Source: Victivallales bacterium (GTDB taxonomy: Bacteria; Verrucomicrobiota; Lentisphaeria; Victivallales; GWF2-38-69). From it: DNA of 44,546 bases. The stretch's first letter is position 1; the number at the start of each line of letters is the position of its first letter. Shown piece by piece: positions 16,510-26,005 of the stretch. The position numbers were made by a program, and so were the translations under genes. A model generated the notes under the pieces. The model was not told the DNA's origin and ran no database searches. It worked only from the letters and a program-made list of their open reading frames with translations. The stretch spans positions 1 to 44,546 of the forward strand of contig JAIPJT010000020.1 of the NCBI GenBank assembly GCA_021733985.1. Reading direction: 5' to 3'.

Positions 16510-18585
16510 CTACTGAGTTTTATATCCGAAAATATTCCCGAATTTTTTACTGTTCAAGGCTTCTGTATATGCATTGATTTTGGTATATGTGCTGCAGGGG
16601 TCAACTGTAGGGTCTATGCAGTCACCATCAAGTACAAGTAACGGAATTAAGGCTTTATCCAGTTCTTCGCGCAGGTGTTTTATGAATGAAGCGTCTGCCA
16701 TTGAACAGCGCCCAAACATATGATTATATAAAATACAACCGTTAAACTTTCCTCTTATAGAATATTTTTTTATTTTTTCCACACGCTGCTGCGGATCAAG
16801 AAAGCCGACCGTAAGAAGTTTTCTTGCGAGAGAGCGATAAGGGTCTTTTACATCGAGCGGGTCCCAGCCCACAAAGTTGGCCTCTTCGAAAACAATAGGG
16901 GCATTGCATTCCAGTTCAATATAATCGAGCAGGCGGCTGTCATAGAAAGGCGGTAGATGAAGCCATAGTATTCTGTGTGTATTATCAATATCTACTTTTC
17001 CAGCCAGCTCATTTCTTCTTTCAGTAAGGTCTTCTAAATACTGTTCCTGTATTTCAACAAGTTCCTTCTTGCCCCAAAGCTGAGAAAATATCGCTGCGAA
17101 ATAAATAGCAAGCCCTCCTCTGAGCAAAGGTGGTGAAGTAAATCTTAATTTGTTACATTCCAGAGAAGTATCTCGTGCCCGGTTTGAAAGTTCACAGGCT
17201 TCTTCAAGTCTGCCCTGGTCCAGTTTTGCGCCTAAGGCTTTTTCGAGTTTGCCAACTGCTGTTTGGAGGTCTTCGGCAACATGTTCTACTGCAGATTCAT
17301 CGTATTTTACCGGAGTATGAAGAGAAAAGAAATTTTCCTCCATGTTGTAGTTTCTTATCAGGTCATGAAAAATACGTTCTCCCTGGAGGCAGGGCTGGGA
17401 AGTAGAAACACCAAAAACGGGTTTAGGAACTTCTATACCCTCGAGAACCCTCAGGAAAGAGCATGTTTCTGCACCTGTAAAACCTTTATATGCAGCAACA
17501 TCAAATGAATGTTTTATTTTTTTTCTGTTTCTCGCGAACAACGCTGCGTATGTTTCAAGTGTCAGCATTTTAGCGCCGAATGCATTGAGAATTTCAGGCG
17601 GAAAAAATAGGTTTCTCCATACAACTTTATCATTTTTTCTGACAAGAAAATCTTTTCTGGTATATTTAGTCCTCAACGAGATTGACTTTAAACGATCTGA
17701 GCCATAATCAACTTTTACTTTTTCTCTTAAGCTTTTTTTACGATCATAATATTCTTTTGCAAGAGATGCGGAACCCATTGCTCCCATTACACCGTTATAT
17801 TCCGGAACGACAATTTCATTTCCGGTGATTAATCTCAGGAACTCACAAACGGCCTTATTATATGCTACTCCCCCCTGAAATACGATTCTGCCTTTATAAT
17901 TATGAAATATTTCACCAACTCCTGACATAATAGTCCTTGCCTGGGCTTTGCAGGCACCGCCTATAATTTGTCCGATAGGATAACGATTTTTGAATTTGTT
18001 AATTGAGGTTGCACTTAGTACTGCACATACGGATGAAAATTCCAGTTCTGAAGAAAGATCAGCTTTTTGAGCCATTTCTTCTACAGGTACAGCCAGTTTC
18101 AAGGCAACGCTGTCAAGGAATGCACCGGTACCTGCCGCGCAAATACCGCTCATTTTGGAATTCCACATCTGCATTCCTTCATTATATATCATCGCCTTGC
18201 TGTCCTGACCGCCAACATCAAGTATTGCTTTGCAGTCCTGAAAGAACAGTTTAGCACCTGCGACATGTGCGGTAACTTCACTAACTTTATAATCAAAATC
18301 TATAGACTCGTGGGTATCTTCAACAATCTGGCTTCCAGTCACAACAGTACATGCCATGTCTTCTTCTTTTAAACCTGCATCAGAAAGAAAGGTTGTTACT
18401 GTATTCTTCAATGCCCCTATATTGCATGCCCCGCATTCAAAACATCTGCCGGTGCAGGTAATGGGCTTTGCCTTGGCCGGTTTTGTTCTTCTGTACAGCC
18501 TGTTAATTATTTTAAGATTTTCATCAAGAAGTACTGCTTTAAGAGTTGTAGACCCGACGTCTATCCCTAAAAAGAAATTTTTCAT
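16510..18585 (-). CDS. fused 2-hydroxyacyl-CoA dehydratase activator / HgdB-like protein
   Basis: A 691-residue fusion of two parts that are usually separate. The N-terminal 270 residues form a BadF/HgdC-type ATPase: GIDVGSTTLKAVL at the start, DVGGQDSK (123-130), and cluster cysteine C149 in ICAAGTGAF. The C-terminal 350 residues resemble the D-component of 2-hydroxyacyl-CoA dehydratases, with cysteines in ETCSFLR, QPCLQGE and GRCSMAD and the DGDCIDPTVDP motif. An extra cysteine set C44-x3-C48-x2-C51-x2-C54 sits inside the ATPase domain. The expected chemistry is ATP-driven one-electron transfer to a low-potential iron-sulfur cluster. The substrate is unknown, and the double-cubane reductases are relatives to consider. 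Confidence 0.82.
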   Translation of the reverse strand: MKNFFLGIDVGSTTLKAVLLDENLKIINRLYRRTKPAKAKPITCTGRCFECGACNIGALKNTVTTFLSDAGLKEEDMACTVVTGSQIVEDTHESIDFDYKVSEVTAHVAGAKLFFQDCKAILDVGGQDSKAMIYNEGMQMWNSKMSGICAAGTGAFLDSVALKLAVPVEEMAQKADLSSELEFSSVCAVLSATSINKFKNRYPIGQIIGGACKAQARTIMSGVGEIFHNYKGRIVFQGGVAYNKAVCEFLRLITGNEIVVPEYNGVMGAMGSASLAKEYYDRKKSLREKVKVDYGSDRLKSISLRTKYTRKDFLVRKNDKVVWRNLFFPPEILNAFGAKMLTLETYAALFARNRKKIKHSFDVAAYKGFTGAETCSFLRVLEGIEVPKPVFGVSTSQPCLQGERIFHDLIRNYNMEENFFSLHTPVKYDESAVEHVAEDLQTAVGKLEKALGAKLDQGRLEEACELSNRARDTSLECNKLRFTSPPLLRGGLAIYFAAIFSQLWGKKELVEIQEQYLEDLTERRNELAGKVDIDNTHRILWLHLPPFYDSRLLDYIELECNAPIVFEEANFVGWDPLDVKDPYRSLARKLLTVGFLDPQQRVEKIKKYSIRGKFNGCILYNHMFGRCSMADASFIKHLREELDKALIPLLVLDGDCIDPTVDPCSTYTKINAYTEALNSKKFGNIFGYKTQ

Positions 18586-18823
18586 ATTATTTTTCTTGTC
18601 AAATTAATAATGCTAAATTACAAAAATATTAAAAAACAGCTTTAGCGCTGAATAATATTTTATTATATAACGCAGGCCATGATTTTTCACCTGATTAAAG
18701 CAAATTTCCAGACATTATCCTGTTTTTTGTTTCACTTACAATCTCAAAATAATCAATTCATATTTGAGTTTTTATATTTTTGATATAAATTGAATTTTAT
18801 TAATACAAATTGCAGGTTGAACT

Positions 18824-18912
18824 GGAGAGGTGCCGGAGTGGCCGAACGGGGAAGTCTCGAAAACTTTTGACGGCATTGTCGTCCGCGGGTTCGAATCCCG
18901 CCCTCTCCGCCA
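18824..18912 (+). tRNA. tRNA-Ser(CGA)
   Basis: The acceptor stem is GGAGAGG (18824-18830) with CCTCTCC (18902-18908), discriminator G and encoded CCA (18910-18912). The anticodon stem GAAGT/ACTTT encloses loop CTCGAAA, so the anticodon is CGA. A long variable arm (GACGGCATTGTCGTC) and the T-loop GTTCGAATC complete a class II serine tRNA. It converges with selD but is not tRNA-Sec: the anticodon is not TCA and the acceptor stem has 7 pairs. Confidence 0.95.
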
Positions 18913-18925
18913 TTTGCTATCCGAA

Positions 18926-19969
18926 TTATTCAATAATGATTTTTTTATTTCCGGTTATAGTTTGAATTTCCCCGATTACTGCAGAGGACTCAAAACCGAT
19001 CTTATGCAGGTCCTCTACTGCGAATTCGGCTTTTTCAGCTTTACATGTAAACAAAATGCCTCCTGAAGTCTGCGCATCAGAGCAAAGCATTTTTAAGCTA
19101 TAATCAACATTTTCATCAAATAATATTTTTTCTTCATAGCTCTCGAGATTATTAAATAAGGCACAGGGCATACATCCGAGTTCGAGAAGCTTATTCACTC
19201 CCTTTAGAAGGGGTAGTAAATCAGTATTAATTTTAACGTTGACCCGGCTCCCATCCGCAATTTCGACGCAATGTCCGGCCAAACCGAACCCGGTAACATC
19301 GGTAGCACATTTTACATCATGCTTTCTCAAAATCTGCGTAATATTATTCAGCTGAGACATTGATTTAATTGCATTCAGATAATGTTTTTCAGAAAGTTCA
19401 CCAATTTTTTTACCTGCAAGGACAATCCCCGTTCCGAGTGCTTTTGTAAGGATCAATTTTTCTCCGGGTACTGCATTTGAATTGGTAAAAATTTTTTCAG
19501 GATGACAGTTTCCGGTTACTGTCAGGCCGTATTTTGGAGCTTCATCCTTTATTGTGTGCCCGCCGGCAAGGACTATGCCGGCTTCATTGAGCTTATCGTT
19601 TCCTCCCCGGAGTATATCAGAAAGCAGGCCTCTTATATTTTTTTCTGCAGGAAACATTACAATGTTTAAAGCAAACAAAGGGGTCCCTCCCATTGCATAA
19701 ATATCGCTGACTGCGTTAGCAGCTGCAATTTGTCCAAAAAAGTAAGGTTCTTCGCATAACGGCGGGAAAAAATCGACAGTTTGAATAATTGCATTATTTT
19801 TATCTGTTTTCCATACAACAGCGTCATCGAAACTGTCTTTACCTACCAGCAGTTCAGCTTTTCCAACAGAAGACAAAGAACGCATTATTTCTTTAAGTTC
19901 GCGGCCGGAAAATTTAACAGAGCAACCGCCTTCTTCTACTTTAAGCTTATTTTGAACCTTTTTTTTCAT
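18926..19969 (-). CDS. selD: selenide, water dikinase (selenophosphate synthetase)
   Basis: Makes selenophosphate from selenide and ATP for selenocysteine and 2-selenouridine. With the ATG at 19969 the protein is 347 residues, the same as the E. coli enzyme. The catalytic pair is C16 and K19 in GGCSVK. Further conserved parts are TVDFFPP, AANAVSDIYAMGG, GGHTIKD, TKALGTGI and DVTGFGLAGHC. A TTG at 20038 would extend the frame by 23 residues that carry no family sequence. The gene overlaps the DUF3343 frame by about 23 nt and is last in the operon. Selenoprotein genes, selA, selB and selU are not in the window. Confidence 0.95.
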   Translation of the reverse strand: MKKKVQNKLKVEEGGCSVKFSGRELKEIMRSLSSVGKAELLVGKDSFDDAVVWKTDKNNAIIQTVDFFPPLCEEPYFFGQIAAANAVSDIYAMGGTPLFALNIVMFPAEKNIRGLLSDILRGGNDKLNEAGIVLAGGHTIKDEAPKYGLTVTGNCHPEKIFTNSNAVPGEKLILTKALGTGIVLAGKKIGELSEKHYLNAIKSMSQLNNITQILRKHDVKCATDVTGFGLAGHCVEIADGSRVNVKINTDLLPLLKGVNKLLELGCMPCALFNNLESYEEKILFDENVDYSLKMLCSDAQTSGGILFTCKAEKAEFAVEDLHKIGFESSAVIGEIQTITGNKKIIIE

Positions 19970-20216
19970 TTGACTCTGTGCTGTTACTGTCTTTTGAGGA
20001 TTTACTGTACCTTGTGGTTTTAATTCCTGCTTCTTCAAAAATTGTTAAAATTTCATTCTCTTCACTTTTTTTTATTTCAAGAGCAATACCGCATTTTGAG
20101 GAAAATATTCTTGGTACAGGTACTGCAAGACAACTGTAGCCTTTTTTAATGCATAATTTTTCAGCAATAATTACTTTTCTTGTTGTTTCAAAAATCAGGT
20201 ATAGTTTTTCTTCCAT
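19947..20216 (-). CDS. DUF3343 putative Se/S carrier protein
   Basis: An 89-residue protein with the DUF3343 pattern: a start like LIFETTRKVIIAEKL and the conserved PVPRIFSSKC42G containing the likely reactive cysteine. Two more cysteines are C22 and C29. The family occurs beside selD and cysteine desulfurases and is thought to carry persulfide or selenide. The C-terminal 20 residues (Ser, Lys, Asn, Glu) are low-complexity and overlap the start of selD. The gap to the desulfurase is 4 nt. Confidence 0.85.
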   Translation of the reverse strand: MEEKLYLIFETTRKVIIAEKLCIKKGYSCLAVPVPRIFSSKCGIALEIKKSEENEILTIFEEAGIKTTRYSKSSKDSNSTESNEKKGSK

Positions 20217-20220
20217 AGTA

Positions 20221-21333
20221 TCAAATTTCAGCTAATGCTTTTATAACATAATTAAAATCATCAAGAGTGTGATATATAGACGGTGATATTCTTAAAGTAC
20301 CTTCAGGAAATGTTTTTAATGTTTTATGGGCAAGAGGAGCACAATGGAGACCTGCCCTCGTCGAAATGCCGTATTTATCAGATAGAATTCGGCATAATTC
20401 CGAACAGCTTTTTTCTTTGGATTTTATAGAGAATACATTCCCCTGATATTGTTTGTGTACAGCAGAATAAATACTGAATTTTTTCAATTTTTTTATTTCC
20501 TTTATAAAAGAAAAAAAATCATCATTAGTATGATACGGGGCTGGTTTGTTTGCAAGTGCCCCGTACAGACCGTAAATTCCTGCTATATTGAAAGTACCTC
20601 CTTCAAATTTATCGGGCATATTCTGTGGATATTCATAACTCTCCGATCTGCTTCCTGTACCGCCGGTAATTAAAGGAGAGATTAATTCAGGATTTTTCAT
20701 ATAAAACCCCCCTATTCCTGTAGGGCCCAGCAGCGACTTGTGCCCGGTAAAAGCTGCATAGTCAATTCCCCAGTCATCAAGCTGAATATCAACAGCGCCG
20801 AAAGACTGAGCAATATCCAGTAAAACAGGTGTATTTTCCAGAGTTTGTTTGATTTCTTTTACCGGCTGGATCACACCGTTTACATTACTCTGATGATTTA
20901 TAACTGCCAATGAAGTTTTATCTGTTACAACCTCATTAATGCGTTCCGTAATTACAGTTCCATCAACTGCTGTGGGCAGGTACTTCATAGAAAAATCGCG
21001 TTCTTTTCCGAGCTGATGTAACGGACGCATAACAGCATTGTGTTCCATCCCGCTGACAAGAACTTCAGAACCACTGTAAACTATACTCTTTATTATGGTA
21101 TTCAATCCGAAAGTTGCATTCGGAGAGAAGGCTAAATTATCTGGATTATATATTTTCAGAAGTTCTGCAAGTTTTTCTCTCGTATCCTCAACCTTAACCG
21201 CTACATCTAATGCTTTTTTGTAAAAACTTCTTCCGTAAGGGCCCCCTGTTTTATTTAAATAATTTAAAACTTCTTCGCCAACGTTTTGCGGTTTTGGAAA
21301 TGAAGTGGCTGCATTATCAAAATATTTATTCAT
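20221..21333 (-). CDS. cysteine desulfurase / selenocysteine lyase-like protein
   Basis: A class V aminotransferase-fold PLP enzyme of 370 residues, type II (SufS/CsdB-like). The PLP lysine is K199 in FTGHKSLLGPTG. The active-site cysteine is C331 in RAGLHCAPLAHKTL. It starts YFDNAATSFPKP, as in this family. In this operon it probably mobilises selenium or sulfur from (seleno)cysteine, for DUF3343 and SelD. Cysteine and selenocysteine as substrates cannot be told apart. The gap to the permease upstream is 3 nt. Confidence 0.92.
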   Translation of the reverse strand: MNKYFDNAATSFPKPQNVGEEVLNYLNKTGGPYGRSFYKKALDVAVKVEDTREKLAELLKIYNPDNLAFSPNATFGLNTIIKSIVYSGSEVLVSGMEHNAVMRPLHQLGKERDFSMKYLPTAVDGTVITERINEVVTDKTSLAVINHQSNVNGVIQPVKEIKQTLENTPVLLDIAQSFGAVDIQLDDWGIDYAAFTGHKSLLGPTGIGGFYMKNPELISPLITGGTGSRSESYEYPQNMPDKFEGGTFNIAGIYGLYGALANKPAPYHTNDDFFSFIKEIKKLKKFSIYSAVHKQYQGNVFSIKSKEKSCSELCRILSDKYGISTRAGLHCAPLAHKTLKTFPEGTLRISPSIYHTLDDFNYVIKALAEI

Positions 21334-21336
21334 AAC

Positions 21337-22929
21337 CTAAATGGCATCTATATCTCTGTTTTCTTTTACTCCCTTTGTATATGATAAAAAGAAAAACATC
21401 ACACTAAGCATTAAATAGGCGATAGTGAGCTGATAAACAAATCCAGAACTGACGCTTGAAATTTCCCATGGTAAATATGCCATACCGGTAGGGTCTGTTG
21501 AATGTATGAGCCCGAAAAAGGTTAAAATACCGAGAATAAAGAGATAAACGGAACTTTTCTTTAAGTTTCTATCTATTACTTCGGCAAGGAAACCTCCCCA
21601 CAGCATGCCTACAAGTATAAATCCGTTACCCATAGCTATTGTTATAAGAACATCCGGGAATTTAGTTGAAACCGCACACATAAGAGTATGGAGTTTTTCT
21701 ACAGGAACAATCGAAGTATTAGTGTAATTTATTGCAAGCAATCTTGCGACAGTCGGGAAAATTGCAAGACATACTGCAGGAGCATGCGCTCTAGGCGATG
21801 CATGGAAAGCCTGAGATATTATATCCATAGCCACAAAGACAAGTATAGGGGCAAGAACAGCATTCGGTATTAAATCAACAAAGAATATCACATAGCCAAA
21901 CATTCCGCCCAGACCTATAAAAAGTCCAGTAAGAATCGTGTAGCCTAAGCCGGAACCCATATGCTTATATGCCGGCTGTCCGATATAAGCTGTAGTTTGC
22001 GAAGTACTGCCGCATATACCGGCTATAACAGTTGTTATCCCGTCAACCAGAAGAATAGTTTTAGCTTTGTATGGGTCACCTGCTTCAGCAGCACTGGCTG
22101 TTACGTTGATATCGCCAACAATAACAAGGATTGCAAAAGGTATGAAAATCGGAAAGTAATCCAGGGCAGGGATCATGCCGTGTATAAAGCCAAGAGTAGG
22201 TAAAGGAAAACCGCATCTTAACTGAAGGGCGGGAACAGCATATTCACAACCCAATAAGCTTACATTACCCAGTATATGATACAAAACTGTTCCTACTAAG
22301 ATAGCTGCAAAAACTCCAGGAATACGTTTTGGGAGCGGAATTTTAGCTATTATAGTATAAATTACAAGGCCGAATGCAATAATTCCTACAATAGGCAGAG
22401 AGAATATTCCAACAAGAGCCATAAATCCTATGAGGCCAACACAGACACCTGCCAAGGATCCTAAAAGACCGGCAAGAGGGACCTTGTTCTGAATTTTATT
22501 TGCAAAAGGTACCGCAACCACTTTAAGTATACCTATGGTAACAATTCCTGCCATTCCGATAAACCAGGCCTTCATTGCAGCTTCTCCTGCGGCAATCCCG
22601 TTATTTTTCATAGCAAGAAAAGCCGGTCCGACAACAGTAAGAGCTATTCCTAAAGAAGAAGGCAGGTCAAGCCCCAGGGGCATGGCGGTAATATCAGTCC
22701 TTCCTAATTTTTTGTTCATCTTATAAGCGAAATAAGAAAGGACTAAATCGCCGATAAGCACACCTAATGCAGTCCCTGGTACAATACGCAATGCAACTAT
22801 ATCTTTCGGAAAACCGAAACCGAGTAATATTGCACACACAAAAGAAATAATTGCCATATTATCGGAGACGAGTCCGAAAAATCCGTTAATATCTCTGCCC
22901 GAAATAATTTTAAGCTTCTGCTGTGTCAT
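21337..22929 (-). CDS. NCS2/AzgA-like permease
   Basis: A membrane transporter of 530 residues with 12-14 hydrophobic segments. The stretch GICGSTSQTTAYIGQPAYKHMGSG resembles the STTT-type motif of NCS2/AzgA purine permeases, and SulP proteins share the fold. It is the first gene of the selenium-type operon and lies 3 nt from the desulfurase gene. The substrate is not predictable. Purines would fit the family, while selenium or sulfur compounds would fit the context. The kinase gene upstream is 26 nt away on the same strand. Confidence 0.75.
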   Translation of the reverse strand: MTQQKLKIISGRDINGFFGLVSDNMAIISFVCAILLGFGFPKDIVALRIVPGTALGVLIGDLVLSYFAYKMNKKLGRTDITAMPLGLDLPSSLGIALTVVGPAFLAMKNNGIAAGEAAMKAWFIGMAGIVTIGILKVVAVPFANKIQNKVPLAGLLGSLAGVCVGLIGFMALVGIFSLPIVGIIAFGLVIYTIIAKIPLPKRIPGVFAAILVGTVLYHILGNVSLLGCEYAVPALQLRCGFPLPTLGFIHGMIPALDYFPIFIPFAILVIVGDINVTASAAEAGDPYKAKTILLVDGITTVIAGICGSTSQTTAYIGQPAYKHMGSGLGYTILTGLFIGLGGMFGYVIFFVDLIPNAVLAPILVFVAMDIISQAFHASPRAHAPAVCLAIFPTVARLLAINYTNTSIVPVEKLHTLMCAVSTKFPDVLITIAMGNGFILVGMLWGGFLAEVIDRNLKKSSVYLFILGILTFFGLIHSTDPTGMAYLPWEISSVSSGFVYQLTIAYLMLSVMFFFLSYTKGVKENRDIDAI

Positions 22930-22955
22930 AAACTTTTTCTCCTTAGTTAAAAATA

Positions 22956-23960
22956 TTAAAATCTATATATATCATATATTTGCTTAATATCATTATATGC
23001 CTCTTTATAGGTCTGATATCTGTCTTCAGGATTTCTTTTCAACATTTTGTCAAGAATATCAACAATATCAGGGTTAATGTTTTTTAATAAAGCACTGACT
23101 GTTTTCATCCTAATTTTTCGCGTGTGCATAGAAATGATTTCTTTAACATCGCTGGACTCATAATAGGGGTTTCCGGCAAGACAGTAAAAAAGTACCATAC
23201 CTAAGCTGTAAATTTCGCTGTACATGTCCTCTCTGTCAAAAACACAGCGTTCAGGAGGGAGAAACATAGGGGAGCCAATGATATGCTCTTCTTCTTCAGG
23301 AGCCAGTCCTTCTATTTCTACAGCTAACCCGTAGTCAAATAATACTGCATCCTCTTTATTTTTGCTTATAATAATATTCTGAGGTTTCGTGTCTCTGTAT
23401 AAATAACCTTTTTTGTATATATACTGGAGGGCGGATAAAAGCTGCAACCCCCACTTTAAGACAGTTTCTTCTTTAACCGGCCCGTAAGTATCAACCAGTA
23501 TATCGAGCCTTATACCCTCAAGAAATTTTGATACAATATATATTTCATTATTTTTATTGCCGAACTCTATAACAGGACATAAATTAGGGTGGTCGCTAAT
23601 CTCTTTTCCAACTTTGCCTTCATGAAGCAGGTTTTGTATAACTTCCGGATCTGTTCTGTTGTCACGCTGCAAAAGTTTTACGGAATATTTTCTTGCATTC
23701 TGGTGATGTATGGCTTTATAAACGCTTCCCATTCCGCCGCTGCCAAGCGGTTGGATTAACCAGTAATCACTTACCTGATGCGGTATAAACATAGGGCATC
23801 CGCATCGGGTACATTTAGTAAAGCTTAAAGGTTTGTAAAAACTGAGAAGGTACTGGCTTAAACAATTTTCACAAGCCATATATCCTTTATTAAGCAGTGA
23901 AACATCAACTTCACTCTTTTTTCTGTTTTTTTCCTGATTTTTAAACCACTTCAGTACCAT
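22956..23960 (-). CDS. Ser/Thr protein kinase with N-terminal zinc ribbon
   Basis: A Hanks-type kinase of 334 residues. A four-cysteine ribbon (C30, C33, C50, C53) precedes the kinase domain. The glycine loop is GSGGMGSV (73-80) and the ATP lysine K95. The catalytic loop reads YLYRDTKPQN (D190, K192, N195), so the usual His of HRD is Tyr. The metal-binding DFG is D209-Y-G. The GSPMFLPPE activation segment is intact. The kinase is probably active, because Asp, Lys and Asn remain. There is no membrane segment. It starts 11 nt after coaX. Confidence 0.9.
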   Translation of the reverse strand: MVLKWFKNQEKNRKKSEVDVSLLNKGYMACENCLSQYLLSFYKPLSFTKCTRCGCPMFIPHQVSDYWLIQPLGSGGMGSVYKAIHHQNARKYSVKLLQRDNRTDPEVIQNLLHEGKVGKEISDHPNLCPVIEFGNKNNEIYIVSKFLEGIRLDILVDTYGPVKEETVLKWGLQLLSALQYIYKKGYLYRDTKPQNIIISKNKEDAVLFDYGLAVEIEGLAPEEEEHIIGSPMFLPPERCVFDREDMYSEIYSLGMVLFYCLAGNPYYESSDVKEIISMHTRKIRMKTVSALLKNINPDIVDILDKMLKRNPEDRYQTYKEAYNDIKQIYDIYRF

Positions 23961-23971
23961 TGTTTATATAC

Positions 23972-24697
23972 CTAAACCAGTAAATTTTTTTGGGCGTTCC
24001 TTTCCCAGATTATTGCTATACCCTTTAGCGTTATATCTTTAGGGGCAGGTTTTACGTCTTTAATATTTTCCAAAAGTATTTTTGAATCGCCGCCTCCAAT
24101 ATACACTTCAAGGTCTTCATTTTTTACTATTTGTTTTGCTACTCTAATAAATTCTTTTACTGCTCCTATTATACCGTAGTCAGTACCAGTCATTATAGCA
24201 TCTTTTGTTGTACGGCCAAATGTTTCAGGATTTTTTTGATATAATGGAATAAAAGGGAGCAATGCCGTATAAGAGTGTAGGTTTTTCCTTTGCAAAAGTC
24301 TTCCCGGAGCTATGGGACCTCCTAAAAATACCTTATCCTTTGAGAGCAGTTCCCCGCTGACGGCAGTACCGCAGTCAATAATCAATGCGGGCAGTTTTGA
24401 CATTTCTGCAAGTCCTGCGAGGTTCGCAATTCTGTCTGCTCCAAGTTTATCAGCTTCCACTAAACTAAGGTCTATTCCAATATCCTGTTTATAATTTACC
24501 CAAAATATATTTTTGTCTTCAATCTTTTTTTCAGCTTCGGGAACAACAGAAGCTCCGGCAGCAGGTATATTTTCAGGTATCTTCAAGTTTTCAATATCTC
24601 CGGTCGGATGGTCGGCACAGTCATACAAAATGCCGTTTTTCATGTGTCCATATCGAATGTTTGTATTTCCTATATCAAGTATAAAGAGTTCTTCCAT
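23972..24697 (-). CDS. coaX: type III pantothenate kinase
   Basis: Phosphorylates pantothenate in the first step of coenzyme A synthesis. The 241-residue CoaX protein of the ASKHA fold has DIGNTNIRYG near the N terminus, DKLGADRIANL, the phosphate motif IDCGTAVS, and GGPIAPG, as in other type III kinases. AAGGAGAG 7 nt before the ATG is a strong ribosome site. It lies 19 nt after pilC on the same strand, probably a chance operon partner of the pilus genes. Confidence 0.94.
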   Translation of the reverse strand: MEELFILDIGNTNIRYGHMKNGILYDCADHPTGDIENLKIPENIPAAGASVVPEAEKKIEDKNIFWVNYKQDIGIDLSLVEADKLGADRIANLAGLAEMSKLPALIIDCGTAVSGELLSKDKVFLGGPIAPGRLLQRKNLHSYTALLPFIPLYQKNPETFGRTTKDAIMTGTDYGIIGAVKEFIRVAKQIVKNEDLEVYIGGGDSKILLENIKDVKPAPKDITLKGIAIIWERNAQKNLLV

Positions 24698-24716
24698 TTA
24701 TCTCTCCTTATATTTT

Positions 24717-25991
24717 TTATGAACCGAGAGTCTGCATAATCTTAATAAGAGGCATAAACATTCCTACAACTATAGTTCCTACAACTACAGCCATACCGAC
24801 AATCATTATAGGTTCAATTATGGAAGTCAGTGCGTCTACCGCCGCATCAACCTCATCATCATAAGTATCAGCTATTTTTTCCATAAGTTCGGACATTTTT
24901 CCCGTTTCTTCTCCAACTTCAATCATACTGATTACCATTTCCGGAAAAACTTTAGTTTCTTTAAGTGGAGCAGATACGCTCTCACCCTCTTTTACCGCAT
25001 CATGTACTTTCTGGACCGCCCTTACGATAACCTCATTTCCGGCTGTGTCCCTAACAATAATTAAAGCGTTTAATACAGGCACTCCTGAGCTGAGCAGCGT
25101 ACCAAGCGTCCTGGCGAATCTTGAAACCGTAGATTTTAGGACAATTGTCCCGAATACAGGACTGTGAAGCAATAAATAATCCAACTTATGCTTTCCGAAT
25201 TTGAACTTTCCGAATATTTTTATAAAAACAATAAATCCGATTATTCCGCCTAAAATCCACATCCAGTCATTCATTAATGCGTCACTTACATTCAAAACAA
25301 ACTGTGTTATTTTAGGCAGGGGCATACCGCTTAAAAGTTCCTTGAATATTTTTTTAAATTTAGGTACAATAAAAATCATAAGCATAGAAGTAACTAAAGT
25401 AGCAACTGTTATAACTACTAAAGGGTAAACCATAGCCGACTTAACTTTTTTTATAATTCTTGCAGTTTTTTCCATAAATGATGCAAGTCTATCCAAAATG
25501 ATCTCAAGAGCACCTGCCGATTCCCCTGCCTTAACCATATTAACATAAAGATTATTGAAAGATTTTCTTTTTTTTGCTAATGCTTCTGAAAAAGTTGACC
25601 CCCCTTCCACTTCATCAGCCGCTTCAGATATTATCTTTTTTGTGACTTTATTTTTAGCCTGGGTTTCTATTGTCCTTAAAGCTCTTATGAGCGGAAGGCC
25701 TGCATCTAGAAGAATCGCAAGCTGTCTTGTAATAATGACCAATTCAGAAGTAGGAATTTTGGGTGTTCCTATAGTTATAGTCGAAAGGTCTTTCTTTTTT
25801 TTACCTGCTGTGCCTTTAGCCTTTTTCCCTCCTTGTTTACCCGCCTTTGCTGCACTGACAGCCTGTAAGTTTGTCGGAAACAATCCTTTGTTTTTCAGTA
25901 TTGAGGTGGCTGTTGACTCATCTGCCGCTTCAAGCTGCCCCTTTTTTTCTTTACCCGAAGAATTAACTGCTATATATTTAAATGTTGGCAT
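24717..25991 (-). CDS. pilC: type IV pilus / type II secretion inner-membrane platform protein (PilC/GspF)
   Basis: A platform protein of 424 residues. It opens MPTFKYIAVNSSGKEKKGQLEA, as GspF/PilC proteins do. A Lys/Gly/Ala-rich linker follows (about residues 50-70). Two T2SSF domains come next, each starting like FARTLGTLLSSGVP or ITRQLAILLDAGLP. Three membrane helices lie near 185-205, 235-260 and at the C terminus (VGMAVVVGTIVVGMFMPL). It anchors the assembly ATPases. The gap to pilT is 14 nt, and AAAGG precedes the ATG. Confidence 0.93.
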   Translation of the reverse strand: MPTFKYIAVNSSGKEKKGQLEAADESTATSILKNKGLFPTNLQAVSAAKAGKQGGKKAKGTAGKKKKDLSTITIGTPKIPTSELVIITRQLAILLDAGLPLIRALRTIETQAKNKVTKKIISEAADEVEGGSTFSEALAKKRKSFNNLYVNMVKAGESAGALEIILDRLASFMEKTARIIKKVKSAMVYPLVVITVATLVTSMLMIFIVPKFKKIFKELLSGMPLPKITQFVLNVSDALMNDWMWILGGIIGFIVFIKIFGKFKFGKHKLDYLLLHSPVFGTIVLKSTVSRFARTLGTLLSSGVPVLNALIIVRDTAGNEVIVRAVQKVHDAVKEGESVSAPLKETKVFPEMVISMIEVGEETGKMSELMEKIADTYDDEVDAAVDALTSIIEPIMIVGMAVVVGTIVVGMFMPLIKIMQTLGS

Positions 25992-26005
25992 TTTTTACCT
26001 TTCTT

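Noticed and set aside
18824-18912. tRNA next to selD as a possible tRNA-Sec
   Set aside because: The anticodon is CGA, the acceptor stem has 7 pairs and the fold is an ordinary class II serine tRNA.
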